From Pararhodonellum marinum (GTDB lineage Bacteria; Bacteroidota; Bacteroidia; Cytophagales; Cyclobacteriaceae), in contig NZ_JACEFJ010000003.1 of the NCBI RefSeq assembly GCF_015354735.1, forward strand, positions 124,001-188,000: a stretch of DNA of 64,000 bases, written 5' to 3'. This document shows positions 26,210-33,739 of this stretch, piece after piece. The notes beneath the pieces were generated by a model that saw only the letters and a program-made list of their open reading frames with translations, was not told where the DNA came from and did no database searches. Each line of letters starts with the position of its first letter. Position 1 is the stretch's first letter. A program made the position numbers and the translations under genes.

Positions 26210-26512
26210 CTAAGCCTTATCCAGTTGCTTTTCAAACCGGTCCAAAACCTCCTGCAGCAGTTTTACTTTTTGTTCGGTACGGTTGTTGGCATTGAGGGAG
26301 TTGCCTCTTTTGTTTCCGGTATCCGCCGCGATTTGGAGGGATTGTCTTCTTAAAAGGTCCTGGTTTTTGTTCCGCATTTCCCTGGTCCTTTTGATATTGC
26401 TTTTGAGTGTTTTCTCATCAAGTTTCCTGACATTTTCAGTAAGACTGGCATTGAACATTTCAAGCTCTGCGGCATTGCAGATCTGTCGGGCATGGGATCG
26501 GTTGTAGGCCAT
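26210..26512 (-). CDS. Small uncharacterised helical protein
   Basis: A 100-residue protein with no signal peptide and strongly charged helices: NRSHARQICNAAELEMFNAS, then KLDEKTLKSNIKRTREMRNKNQDLLRRQ and a final coiled-coil-like stretch. The opening RSHARQICN and the KLR/TREMRNKNQD stretch look like a conserved small family found in several phyla, without known function. I would not assign a role. It is divergent from the THUMP methyltransferase gene. Confidence 0.65.
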   Translation of the reverse strand: MAYNRSHARQICNAAELEMFNASLTENVRKLDEKTLKSNIKRTREMRNKNQDLLRRQSLQIAADTGNKRGNSLNANNRTEQKVKLLQEVLDRFEKQLDKA

Positions 26513-26660
26513 GGGTTTAAAAGTTTGTTAAGTGAATATATACAATCAACTTTCAATTTAAGGATAGCCGACTGCATTTTAAAGGAAACAGGGAGATTAA
26601 ATCCTTTTTGAAGAAGATATTGGGAGAAAGGGCAGAAAAAATTGGCTATTTTTGGGCGAT

Positions 26661-27821
26661 ATGAACAGATTTGATCAGACAGGCAAGGTCGTGGTGACCT
26701 GCAAGGACCGTTTTGCCCCATATTTGGAACAGGAATTGGTGGCACTGGGCTTCAAGCCCAAAAAAACCTTCCGAACGGGTGTAGAACTGTATGCCACCTT
26801 GAATGACTGCATTGTCATGAATCTGCATCTTCGCACCGCAAGCCATGTGCTTTATGAGATGAAGTCTTTTTATCTCAGGCATGCAGATGACATTTACAGG
26901 CGGATCAAAGCCCTTCCCTGGGAAACTTACATCACCAACCAGACCTATTTTTCAGTCACTTCACACGTGGAAAATGACAGTGTGGACAATCCGCTTTTTG
27001 TCAATGTCCGGATCAAAGATGCCATTGTGGACCGTTTCAGGGAAAATACTGGCAGCCGACCTGATTCAGGTTCTGAATATGAAGGGGCAGTTTTTCAGCT
27101 GTATTGGAAAGAACATCAGGCCAGCTTGTATCTCAATACGACCGGGGATACCATTGCCAAACATGGCTACAGAAAAATCCCGGGACATGCGCCCATGTTG
27201 GAATCCTTGGCTTCGGCCACCATTCTGGCTACCAATTGGGACCGGGAAAGCCCTTTTCTGAATCCCATGTGCGGGGCGGGAACCCTTGCCATTGAGGCTG
27301 CTATGTTGGCCACAGACCGATATCCTGGATTGTACAGAGACCATTATGCCTTCATGCATTTTATCGGATATGAGGAAACTGTCTATAAAAACCTCAAAAC
27401 TGACTTAGAGTCAAAAATAAAACCCTCTCCACCGATGACCATCATCGCGTCAGATATCAGCCAACAGGCCATTGCCATCAGCAAGGAAAATGCAGCTGCG
27501 GCTGGAGTGGAACATCTCATACAGTTTGAAACCTGTGATTTTGAGGAGGCCGCAGTGCCGGATACTGATTCGGGGGTGGTCATCTTTAATCCGGAATACG
27601 GAGAAAGGCTAGGGGAGCTGGAAGCGCTGGAAGCTACCTACAAGCGCATCGGTGATTTCCTGAAACAGAAATGCGGTGGCTACACGGGTTACATCTTCAC
27701 CGGCAATCTGGAGCTTGCCAAAAAAATAGGTTTGAAGGCAAGCAGAAGGATTGAATTTTACAACGGAACCATTGATTGCCGCTTATTGAAATACGAACTG
27801 TATAAAGGAAGCAAAGCCTGA
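26661..27821 (+). CDS. THUMP-domain class I RNA methyltransferase, RlmL/TrmN-like
   Basis: A 386-residue predicted RNA N-methyltransferase. Seen: an N-terminal ferredoxin-like and THUMP region at about 1-160 (LEQELVALGFKPKKTFRTGVE and later VENDSVDNPLFVNVRIKDAIVD); and a Rossmann domain from about 190 with SAM motif I NPMCGAGTLAIEAAML, motif II in TIIASDISQQAI, and the substrate motif IV written FNPEYGERLG instead of the usual NPPYGER. The P-to-E change is discussed as a finding. A TTG at 26652 could add three residues, but ATG at 26661 is preferred. Substrate may be 23S rRNA or tRNA guanosine. Convergent with the acyltransferase gene. Confidence 0.85.
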   Translation: MNRFDQTGKVVVTCKDRFAPYLEQELVALGFKPKKTFRTGVELYATLNDCIVMNLHLRTASHVLYEMKSFYLRHADDIYRRIKALPWETYITNQTYFSVTSHVENDSVDNPLFVNVRIKDAIVDRFRENTGSRPDSGSEYEGAVFQLYWKEHQASLYLNTTGDTIAKHGYRKIPGHAPMLESLASATILATNWDRESPFLNPMCGAGTLAIEAAMLATDRYPGLYRDHYAFMHFIGYEETVYKNLKTDLESKIKPSPPMTIIASDISQQAIAISKENAAAAGVEHLIQFETCDFEEAAVPDTDSGVVIFNPEYGERLGELEALEATYKRIGDFLKQKCGGYTGYIFTGNLELAKKIGLKASRRIEFYNGTIDCRLLKYELYKGSKA

Positions 27822-27882
27822 TAAATGCACCTCGATGGACCATTTATATTTTTCATAAAACACTAATAATGAATAATTTAAG

Positions 27883-28884
27883 TCATCTTGGGTCATTTCT
27901 GTTCAAGTAGATGCTGAGCTGCGAAACCAAGACATACGTTAAAAACCAAGTCCATTTTCCAGTAAAAAACGCCAGAAGAAACCCTGCAAAATACAACAGG
28001 GGAATGCCCACAAACCCAACCAGAAATTTGAAAGTCGCATAAAAAACGGGATCTTTGATTTTGGCTTGGATGTATTTCCAAACCAGCCAAAGCGGGAAAT
28101 GGATCAGCTTCATCAGGATATTGCTGAGGTACACCTTTGGTTTGAAATGATAGGATTTGGCGGGTTCATAGGCTGTTTTCAATGCCTTTTTTACCAATTC
28201 AGGTTGGCTTAAATCCACCTGACTGCTTTTTAGAAAAGCCATTTGATTTGCATATTCACCTTCATCCGGAAAAACGATCAGTGCTTTCATCGCCTCAAAA
28301 GTCTTTTCCCTCAATTCCCGGGAATCTTCATTGCTTTCAAAACCCTTTCCAAACTGAATGCCTACTTTGCTTCCGGAAAACTGATGCGCCGAATAGTTGA
28401 TTCCCACCGGAACAATGATGAGGCCTTGGTCAGGATACTTTTCTTTGATTCCCAAAGCGATGCGGGTAAAGCCTTTGCTGAGCGGCTTCAGTGTTCGGTT
28501 CAAGTGGTGGGTGCCTTCCGGAAAAATCAAGAGGGTGCCGCCCTGGGCGAGTACATTAAAGCTTTTCTCAAAGGTCTCTTCATTTTTTTTGATGGTCTGA
28601 ATGCCATCCCTTACCCGGTATACCGGGAACATGCGGATATAGTCCAACATTCTGGCCGCCCAGTATTTCTGGAAGACACTGGCCCGGGTCAGAAAATGCG
28701 GTTTGGTATCCGTTTCGGTAGCAATCAGGATGGGGTCAATCAGGGCATTCTGGTGGTTGACCACAAATAAGATGGGTCGGTTTTTCGGGATATTGTGCAG
28801 TCCCTTGACTGAAATTTTCGAAAAATAACCATGCAGGGCTATCCTGGTGAGCAATCTTAGAACATGGTTAAACGTATTTTTCAT
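27883..28884 (-). CDS. 1-acyl-sn-glycerol-3-phosphate acyltransferase-like membrane enzyme
   Basis: A 333-residue acyltransferase of the LPLAT family. Seen: RPILFVVNHQNALIDPILIATET with the catalytic His and Asp in an HX5D arrangement like yeast Sct1/Gpt2 rather than the HX4D of PlsC; the later FPEGTHHLNRTLKPLSKGFTRIAL with the FPEGT block; and two hydrophobic segments near the C-terminus (KFLVGFVGIPLLYFAGFLLAFF and a final one). The open frame reaches to 28986, but the Met at 28884 is the natural start and overlaps the BASS gene stop by 17 bp, suggesting coupling. Predicted role: phospholipid synthesis at the inner membrane. Confidence 0.85.
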   Translation of the reverse strand: MKNTFNHVLRLLTRIALHGYFSKISVKGLHNIPKNRPILFVVNHQNALIDPILIATETDTKPHFLTRASVFQKYWAARMLDYIRMFPVYRVRDGIQTIKKNEETFEKSFNVLAQGGTLLIFPEGTHHLNRTLKPLSKGFTRIALGIKEKYPDQGLIIVPVGINYSAHQFSGSKVGIQFGKGFESNEDSRELREKTFEAMKALIVFPDEGEYANQMAFLKSSQVDLSQPELVKKALKTAYEPAKSYHFKPKVYLSNILMKLIHFPLWLVWKYIQAKIKDPVFYATFKFLVGFVGIPLLYFAGFLLAFFTGKWTWFLTYVLVSQLSIYLNRNDPR

Positions 28885-29782
28885 ATACCTGGTATTTGCT
28901 CCAGACCCAAGCGACGCCCATGCCCGAAACGATGTGCCAAATGCCCCACCAAGCTGCAATAATAGCCATTCCTCCCAAGCCATCAAAATAGGTGAAGATC
29001 AAGACCAGGGCCAATCCGGAGTTTTGTATGCCCGTTTCTATGGTAAGGGTTTTGGTATCAGGCAGATTGAGGTCGAAAATTTTAGCCAACGAAAATCCTG
29101 AAAACAGGGCGGTCAGGTTGTGGGCCAAAACCCAGAAGAAGATCAACAGGATGTATTTCAGAAAAAGGTCATAGTTATGAAAAAAGGCAATGCTCACAAA
29201 GGAAGCAAAAATCAAGATGCTGATTGGTTTGAGGATTCTAGTTGCTTTTAGGCTGAATTCCGGGTATTGACTGTTGATGTAAATGCCAATGATCAGGGGA
29301 ACGCCTAAAATTAAGGCAACAGTATTGAACACATCAAAGTAATTCAGGCTGATGTCCTTCAACATACCGGCAGCAGGCGAATACATTCCTGCCCATAGGG
29401 CAAAATTGAAAGGGGTAAGAAATACCGAAAAGAGGGTGGAAAAAGCTGTTAGGCTGACGGATAATGCCGCATTCCCTTTGGCAAGATGGCTGAGAAAATT
29501 GGAGACGTTTCCTCCCGGACAGGCGGCCACCAGGAACATTCCAAGTGCCACAGAAGGGGGTGGTGCCAACCACCACACAAGTCCGAAGGTCAGCAAAGGC
29601 AAAAACAAAAACTGGGAAAAAAGCCCAATCAAAAAGGATTTTGGATTTTCCGCGATGGCTCTGAAATCAGCCACTTTTAGATCCAGTGCCACCCCAAACA
29701 TGATGATGGCCAGGGAAATGTTCAGCATCAACAGACCATCCTGATTGAGGTTCAACACACTGGAATCCAGATTTTCTACCAT
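28868..29782 (-). CDS. Bile acid:sodium symporter (BASS)-family transporter
   Basis: A 304-residue integral membrane protein with about nine hydrophobic helices. Seen: SLAIIMFGVALDLKVADF near the N-terminus, LVAACPGGNVSNFLSHLAKGNAALSVSL (the PGG-x-S/N sodium-binding block) and a later TLTIETGIQNSGLAL with the crossover motif ETGxQN. Known members carry bile acids, pantoate or other organic anions together with Na+. Substrate here is not determinable. Its 3' end overlaps the acyltransferase start by 17 bp, so the two are probably one operon. Confidence 0.9.
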   Translation of the reverse strand: MVENLDSSVLNLNQDGLLMLNISLAIIMFGVALDLKVADFRAIAENPKSFLIGLFSQFLFLPLLTFGLVWWLAPPPSVALGMFLVAACPGGNVSNFLSHLAKGNAALSVSLTAFSTLFSVFLTPFNFALWAGMYSPAAGMLKDISLNYFDVFNTVALILGVPLIIGIYINSQYPEFSLKATRILKPISILIFASFVSIAFFHNYDLFLKYILLIFFWVLAHNLTALFSGFSLAKIFDLNLPDTKTLTIETGIQNSGLALVLIFTYFDGLGGMAIIAAWWGIWHIVSGMGVAWVWSKYQVYEKYV

Positions 29783-29912
29783 TTAACCGATTTTGAAAGA
29801 CCTTGTAATATAAAGAGGGTCCGTATCATTGACAATTTTCTGATTCAAAAATACTAGATAAACGGGGAACAGGCTCGAAGCTGGAAGTAAAGAGAACAGA
29901 TAAACAGGTAAT

Positions 29913-30154
29913 CAGAGAAACAGAAATTTAGCTCGAAGCTCAAAGCTCAAAGCTGAAAGTAGGGAGAACAGAGAACAGTTAAACAGATAAACAGGATATC
30001 AGGGAATGGCAAGAAGCCAGAAGCTGAAAGCTCAAAGCAGTCATATCCAAGCCAAAGGCATTAGAAAGTAGAATTTGAAAGCAAAAAACCCTGGCCTTAA
30101 AGCAGCTGGTTTTTGGTAGGGGATGGGGAGCGTTAAGAAAATGAGTTAGCTCCT
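29913..30154 (+). repeat. Left direct repeat flanking the RHS cassette
   Basis: A 242-bp sequence (CAGAGAAACAGAAATTTAGC to TTAGCTCCT) that recurs in the same orientation at 33382-33606, on the far side of the RHS gene and its lipoprotein. The copies are largely identical by eye apart from two gaps of 7 and 8 bases and scattered substitutions. Confidence 0.88.
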
Positions 30155-30262
30155 CAAGGAGATCCACTCATTTTTAGCTCCGCATCCCCGGACAAAAATT
30201 AAATTGGGATGCATTTCTGATGTTAGGTGGAATAGTAACCAATTTAAAAGCTGATTTACAGC

Positions 30263-30300
30263 CTTGATCTTTTGGTTCTTTTGGATCAAGCCAAAAGAAC
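30263..30300. other. Overlapping inverted repeats (competing hairpins)
   Basis: CTTGATC (30263-30269) pairs with GATCAAG (30284-30290), and GTTCTTTTGG (30275-30284) pairs with CCAAAAGAAC (30291-30300). The right arm of the first lies in the loop of the second, so only one can form at a time. Lies about 90 bp before the RHS fragment. Confidence 0.65.
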
Positions 30301-30387
30301 AAAGAGAACAGGCTAAGTCAATCTAAATTATGGTAGCCACCAAAACCGAGACATTAAAAAAATCATGAAGTTGTCTCTAGACATTAT

Positions 30388-30936
30388 GTGACCGCAGATA
30401 AAAACAAGGGGATCACTAATGTCATCTACAATATCCTTGACCGCCCACAGGAGATTCAATTTGGCAAAGGGGAAAAAATCATCAATACTTACAGTGCAGA
30501 CGGGGCTCTCATGACCCAGACCATTCAGGGCTTTCCCACGGGTAACAAAAGTGTTGAATATGTGGGAGAGCTGGTATTCGCAAATGGGGTGTTGACCGAC
30601 ATCAACCACGAACTTGGCAGGGTGTTGGCCAATAACGGTTTCAAATACCAGTATTATCTTACCGACCATCTGGGCAGTACCCGTGTGGTACTACAGGAAG
30701 ATCCGGATGTGTTTACCACGTCTGCAGGATTCGAGACCGAGTCCATGGAAGAGGAGTCAGGGCAGTTTATCGGCTATGAAGAAGCAGTCCGGATATCGGC
30801 GGATATGCTCAACCACACCCCGGGTGAGGAGTCCATGTATGCCATGAGACTCAGTGGGGGCTATAGGGGGACCGAGCGTGAAGAAACAGTCCGGTGGACT
30901 GTTTTAGCGAGGGGCCAGCATGCGGGGAGGGTATAG
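30388..30936 (+). pseudogene. RHS/YD-repeat protein, 5'-truncated fragment ending in a frameshift
   Basis: A fragment of a very large RHS-repeat surface protein. Seen: DKNKGITNVIYNILDRPQEI and INTYSADGALMTQTIQ, typical of Bacteroidota RHS repeats, and YYLTDHLGSTRVVLQED, the conserved pre-core block. The stop at 30934-30936 is out of phase with the next frame, which overlaps it from 30894 and continues the same protein (GIAKTVSVMPGDTVRFEVY), so a frameshift or small insertion lies between about 30880 and 30934. A complete RHS gene would have thousands of codons upstream; here the open frame begins after an in-frame TAA at 30355, and the left direct repeat lies upstream. The fragment is probably a silent cassette. 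Confidence 0.75.
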
Positions 30937-32609
30937 CCAAAACGGTCTCAGTAATGCCTGGGGACACGGTCCGTTTCGAGGTCTATGGCAAGTACATAGA
31001 TATAGGGGAAGCCGAGAGGGATCCGGCCATCATGGCGGTACTGATGGCCATTACGGCATCTGACCCTTTGGCCATGTCCATCGATGGAAACCTGGCTTCC
31101 GGTATGCGCAGCCAGGCTGATGGCCAGGCAGGACTTGCAGGCCTGCTAACGACCAAGAAAGATATGGGCGATGCGCCTCCAGCCTATCTGAATTATCTCT
31201 TCTTCGACAGAGAGATGAATTATAAATACGGTGGTTTTGTACAGATGTCAAATGCAGCCAGGGAAGACGGTACGAATGTACCCCACGAAAAATTATCGGA
31301 GGAGGTCGTGGCAGAAGAACCGGGATATTTCTATATTTATCCACCACGGCGGACAGGTCTTTCGAACGACAGCAATACCGGTTCGGAAGCGTTCTTTGAT
31401 GACTTCACCATTCAGACCTCCGAGTCTTACATCGTCCAGCAGATTGACTATTATCCGTATGGGATGGTCGCCCGGGAATTCAGAAGGCTTGGCGATAAGG
31501 CTACAAATGACCTTTTCCAAGGAAAGACTTACCAGGAACTGACCCAATGGTATGATTTTCATGCCAGACAGTATGATGCGGCCTTGGGCAGGTGGTTTGG
31601 GGTGGATCCGCAGGATCAGTTTGCCTCGCCGTTCCTGGCGATGGGAAACAATCCGGTGATGATGGTGGATCCGGATGGGGAATTTGCTATTCTTGGCTTG
31701 GGATTATTTATGCTTAAAGGAGCTTTAATTGGTGGAGCTATTACAGGAGCGGCATATACTGCATCAGCTGCAATTAGTGAAGGTAAATTCAAGGAAAACT
31801 GGAATTTCTCCCAATTTGGAAAGGCAGTTGGTATAGGGGCTATTTCAGGAGCTATTTCAGGTGGTTTAAAGGGAATAGGTTCGGCGGCCAGTCTAACTGA
31901 TCTTGAAAAACTTACAAAAATCAAGAGAATGGCTAACTTCGTTGGGGGTGGAGTAAATGCAGCAAATTATCATGACCCTGATAAGGGAATAGGCCTGCAC
32001 AGTTTGGGTTATTTTACTGCGGGATATTTGGGGACATCAGTTGGCCTGAACGATAATGTAGCAGCAGGATTTTTTGCTGGAGGAGTGATGAACAATTTTG
32101 CAGGTTTTGCAGCAGGAGATATTAACAATTCTTACGGCATGGCACAGCACTTTGTGGGAGGAGGGTTAGCATCTGTGGCAGGTAAAAACTTCTACAGCTC
32201 TGCAGGAAAAGCGATGGGGTTGAAAAAAACCTCTAATTACTTTTTTGGAGATGCACTGGTGGACAAAGCCGTCAGCTACGGCCTCCAAAATGTAGCTTCC
32301 AACTTCGCCTTTGACGGAAGCCAATCCTACTTTAGTAGTGGAGCAGGCCTGAAAATAGGCGGGAGTTTTCTTGTCGGGGCTTTTGGGGGAATGGGACAGT
32401 CTGGGATTATGAAGGGAGGAGAATCAGAGGCAGGACTCATGACTTTTGCTAAACTCTTTTCAAAAAGCACATTTGCATACTTAGGTGAGTATTCAGCCAA
32501 TAATCTTTGGAATTCCGGTAATAGGTATCCAAGCTACAGGAGTTATTACAGGTACAAGCAATCTTCATTGGTAATTAAATCGATGTTTTACACTTTTATG
32601 TATTGGTAA
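30894..32609 (+). CDS. RHS core end and variable C-terminal tip (candidate polymorphic toxin)
   Basis: A 571-residue continuation of the RHS fragment in another frame, beginning GTG. Seen: VMPGDTVRFEVYGKYID, an NYLFFDREMNYKYGGFVQ block, EEPGYFYIY and IDYYPYGMVAREF, then the RHS core boundary WYDFHARQYDAALGRWFGVDP followed by AMGNNPVMMVDPDGEF. From about 31677 the composition drops sharply in G+C and the sequence becomes a Gly/Ala-rich tail (GGAITGAAYTASAAI, GAISGAISGGLKGIG, FVGGGLASVAG) of about 310 residues ending FMYW. In RHS systems the variable tip after the PDG boundary is the effector. No catalytic residues are recognisable, so the toxin activity is unknown. The next gene begins 1 bp after its stop. 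Confidence 0.72.
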   Translation: MDCFSEGPACGEGIAKTVSVMPGDTVRFEVYGKYIDIGEAERDPAIMAVLMAITASDPLAMSIDGNLASGMRSQADGQAGLAGLLTTKKDMGDAPPAYLNYLFFDREMNYKYGGFVQMSNAAREDGTNVPHEKLSEEVVAEEPGYFYIYPPRRTGLSNDSNTGSEAFFDDFTIQTSESYIVQQIDYYPYGMVAREFRRLGDKATNDLFQGKTYQELTQWYDFHARQYDAALGRWFGVDPQDQFASPFLAMGNNPVMMVDPDGEFAILGLGLFMLKGALIGGAITGAAYTASAAISEGKFKENWNFSQFGKAVGIGAISGAISGGLKGIGSAASLTDLEKLTKIKRMANFVGGGVNAANYHDPDKGIGLHSLGYFTAGYLGTSVGLNDNVAAGFFAGGVMNNFAGFAAGDINNSYGMAQHFVGGGLASVAGKNFYSSAGKAMGLKKTSNYFFGDALVDKAVSYGLQNVASNFAFDGSQSYFSSGAGLKIGGSFLVGAFGGMGQSGIMKGGESEAGLMTFAKLFSKSTFAYLGEYSANNLWNSGNRYPSYRSYYRYKQSSLVIKSMFYTFMYW

Positions 32610-32610
32610 A

Positions 32611-33288
32611 ATGAGGAATTTAATAATATCAGTTTTTTTTCTTTCGCTGTTTTCTTGTAAGGGTTTTGATGCGTATAAAAAGCATGATCATCTTTTTAGT
32701 GTTTCCAAAAGGAATTACTCCGATAAGGACTTAATAATTTCAGATTATTATTTTTGTTCCCATCAACGTCAAATGGTTTTGGTAGATAATGTCTTTGATC
32801 CATTAATCATTGAAACTGATAGTATACTTAGATTTTTTTACCAAGGTATATCTAATCAAGGTATTAATTTGATACTAAAGCCAGGAGAAAACAATGCAAT
32901 TCCAAGGTTATGCAACCGGGAAGTAATCAGTTTGAACAAAGTTAGAAAGGAATTATTGGATAAATTAAATATAAATGACACAGAAAGTAGGTATTTAGTT
33001 CCTTTGATTAATATTGCAGATATTTATAGGTTTACTGGGTATATGACTTCGAATTTTGTTGCAGGCGATGAGGGTTTTATGAGATATACTTCTTTAAGTC
33101 TATTGGTTTTTATAATTGAAAATGATAAAATTATTTATGCAACAAAACATAGATATGCCTCCAAAAGAACCTTTGCCAATTCCCTTGAAGAAGTCAGGGC
33201 AATTCCACCGGCCTATCAGGTCAGAGAGGAGCATATTGAAGAATTGGTGCGAAGGGCGATGAAGCGGTATATCAAACGGTTGAAGTAG
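32611..33288 (+). CDS. Uncharacterised lipoprotein next to the RHS tip (candidate immunity or accessory protein)
   Basis: A 225-residue protein with lipobox LFSC and Cys16. The rest is A/T-rich, with the mixed strand/helix sequence SDKDLIISDYYFCSHQRQMVL, a middle LKPGENNAIPRLCNREVISL and a basic, helical C-terminus (RRAMKRYIKRLK). I do not recognise a family. Seen: its ATG begins 1 bp after the RHS tip stop, and its low G+C matches that tip. Known: in polymorphic toxin systems the gene directly behind the tip usually encodes the immunity protein. Inferred: immunity or surface accessory function. Its lipid anchor would place it outside the cytoplasm. Confidence 0.6.
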   Translation: MRNLIISVFFLSLFSCKGFDAYKKHDHLFSVSKRNYSDKDLIISDYYFCSHQRQMVLVDNVFDPLIIETDSILRFFYQGISNQGINLILKPGENNAIPRLCNREVISLNKVRKELLDKLNINDTESRYLVPLINIADIYRFTGYMTSNFVAGDEGFMRYTSLSLLVFIIENDKIIYATKHRYASKRTFANSLEEVRAIPPAYQVREEHIEELVRRAMKRYIKRLK

Positions 33289-33739
33289 GGGGGAATGTAT
33301 ATTGGGAAAAAGCTGGAAGCTCCAAGCTCAAAGCTGAAATTAGGGAAGAAACTGAGAATAGTTAAACAGTGAATAGTTAAACAGAGAAACAGAAATTTAG
33401 CTGGAAGCTCAAAGGTGAAAGTAGGGAGAACAGAGAACAGTTAAACAGGATATCAGGGAATGGCAAGAAGCCAGAAGCTGAAAGCTCAAAGCAGTCATAT
33501 CCAAGCCAAAGGCATCAGAAAGTAGAATTTGAAGGCAAAAACCCCGGCTTAAAGCAGCTGGTTTTTGGTAGGGTATGAGGAGCGTAAAGAAAATGAGGTA
33601 GCTCCTGAGGCTGTTTTGGTGGAAGTCTGAACACATGATCAGTTGGAGGTCCAAGCCTGACTGCCTTAGGTAGTTCTGAAGACTTGAACCATTTCAATGA
33701 GTAGTTCTGAAGATGTGATCCAACTCCAAATCACCCCAT
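33289..33739. other. Non-coding region right of the RHS cassette
   Basis: Contains the right direct repeat (listed separately), AGCTCAAAGCTGAAA-like units, and, nearest SMC, two short repeats of GTAGTTCTGAAGA (33670-33682 and 33701-33713, 31 bp apart). No gene seen. Confidence 0.55.
33382..33606 (+). repeat. Right direct repeat flanking the RHS cassette
   Basis: A 225-bp copy of the sequence at 29913-30154, in the same orientation. Between them lie 3,227 bp that hold the whole RHS fragment, its tip and the lipoprotein. Recombination between the copies would delete the cassette. Confidence 0.88.

Larger units (their letters stand above)
29783..30357. other. Non-coding region left of the RHS cassette
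   Basis: Holds the left direct repeat (listed separately), a short tandem of AGCTCAAAGCTCAAAGCTGAAAG-like units at about 29935-30040, and two competing hairpins (30263-30300). No gene was seen. Confidence 0.6.

Noticed and set aside
28868-29782. Specific bile-acid transport function for the BASS protein
   Set aside because: The family name does not fix the substrate, and nothing in context points to bile acids.
33670-33713. Pair of 13-base repeats GTAGTTCTGAAGA
   Set aside because: Short, only two copies, next to a larger repeat; could be residue of the RHS-flanking element, not a separate feature.
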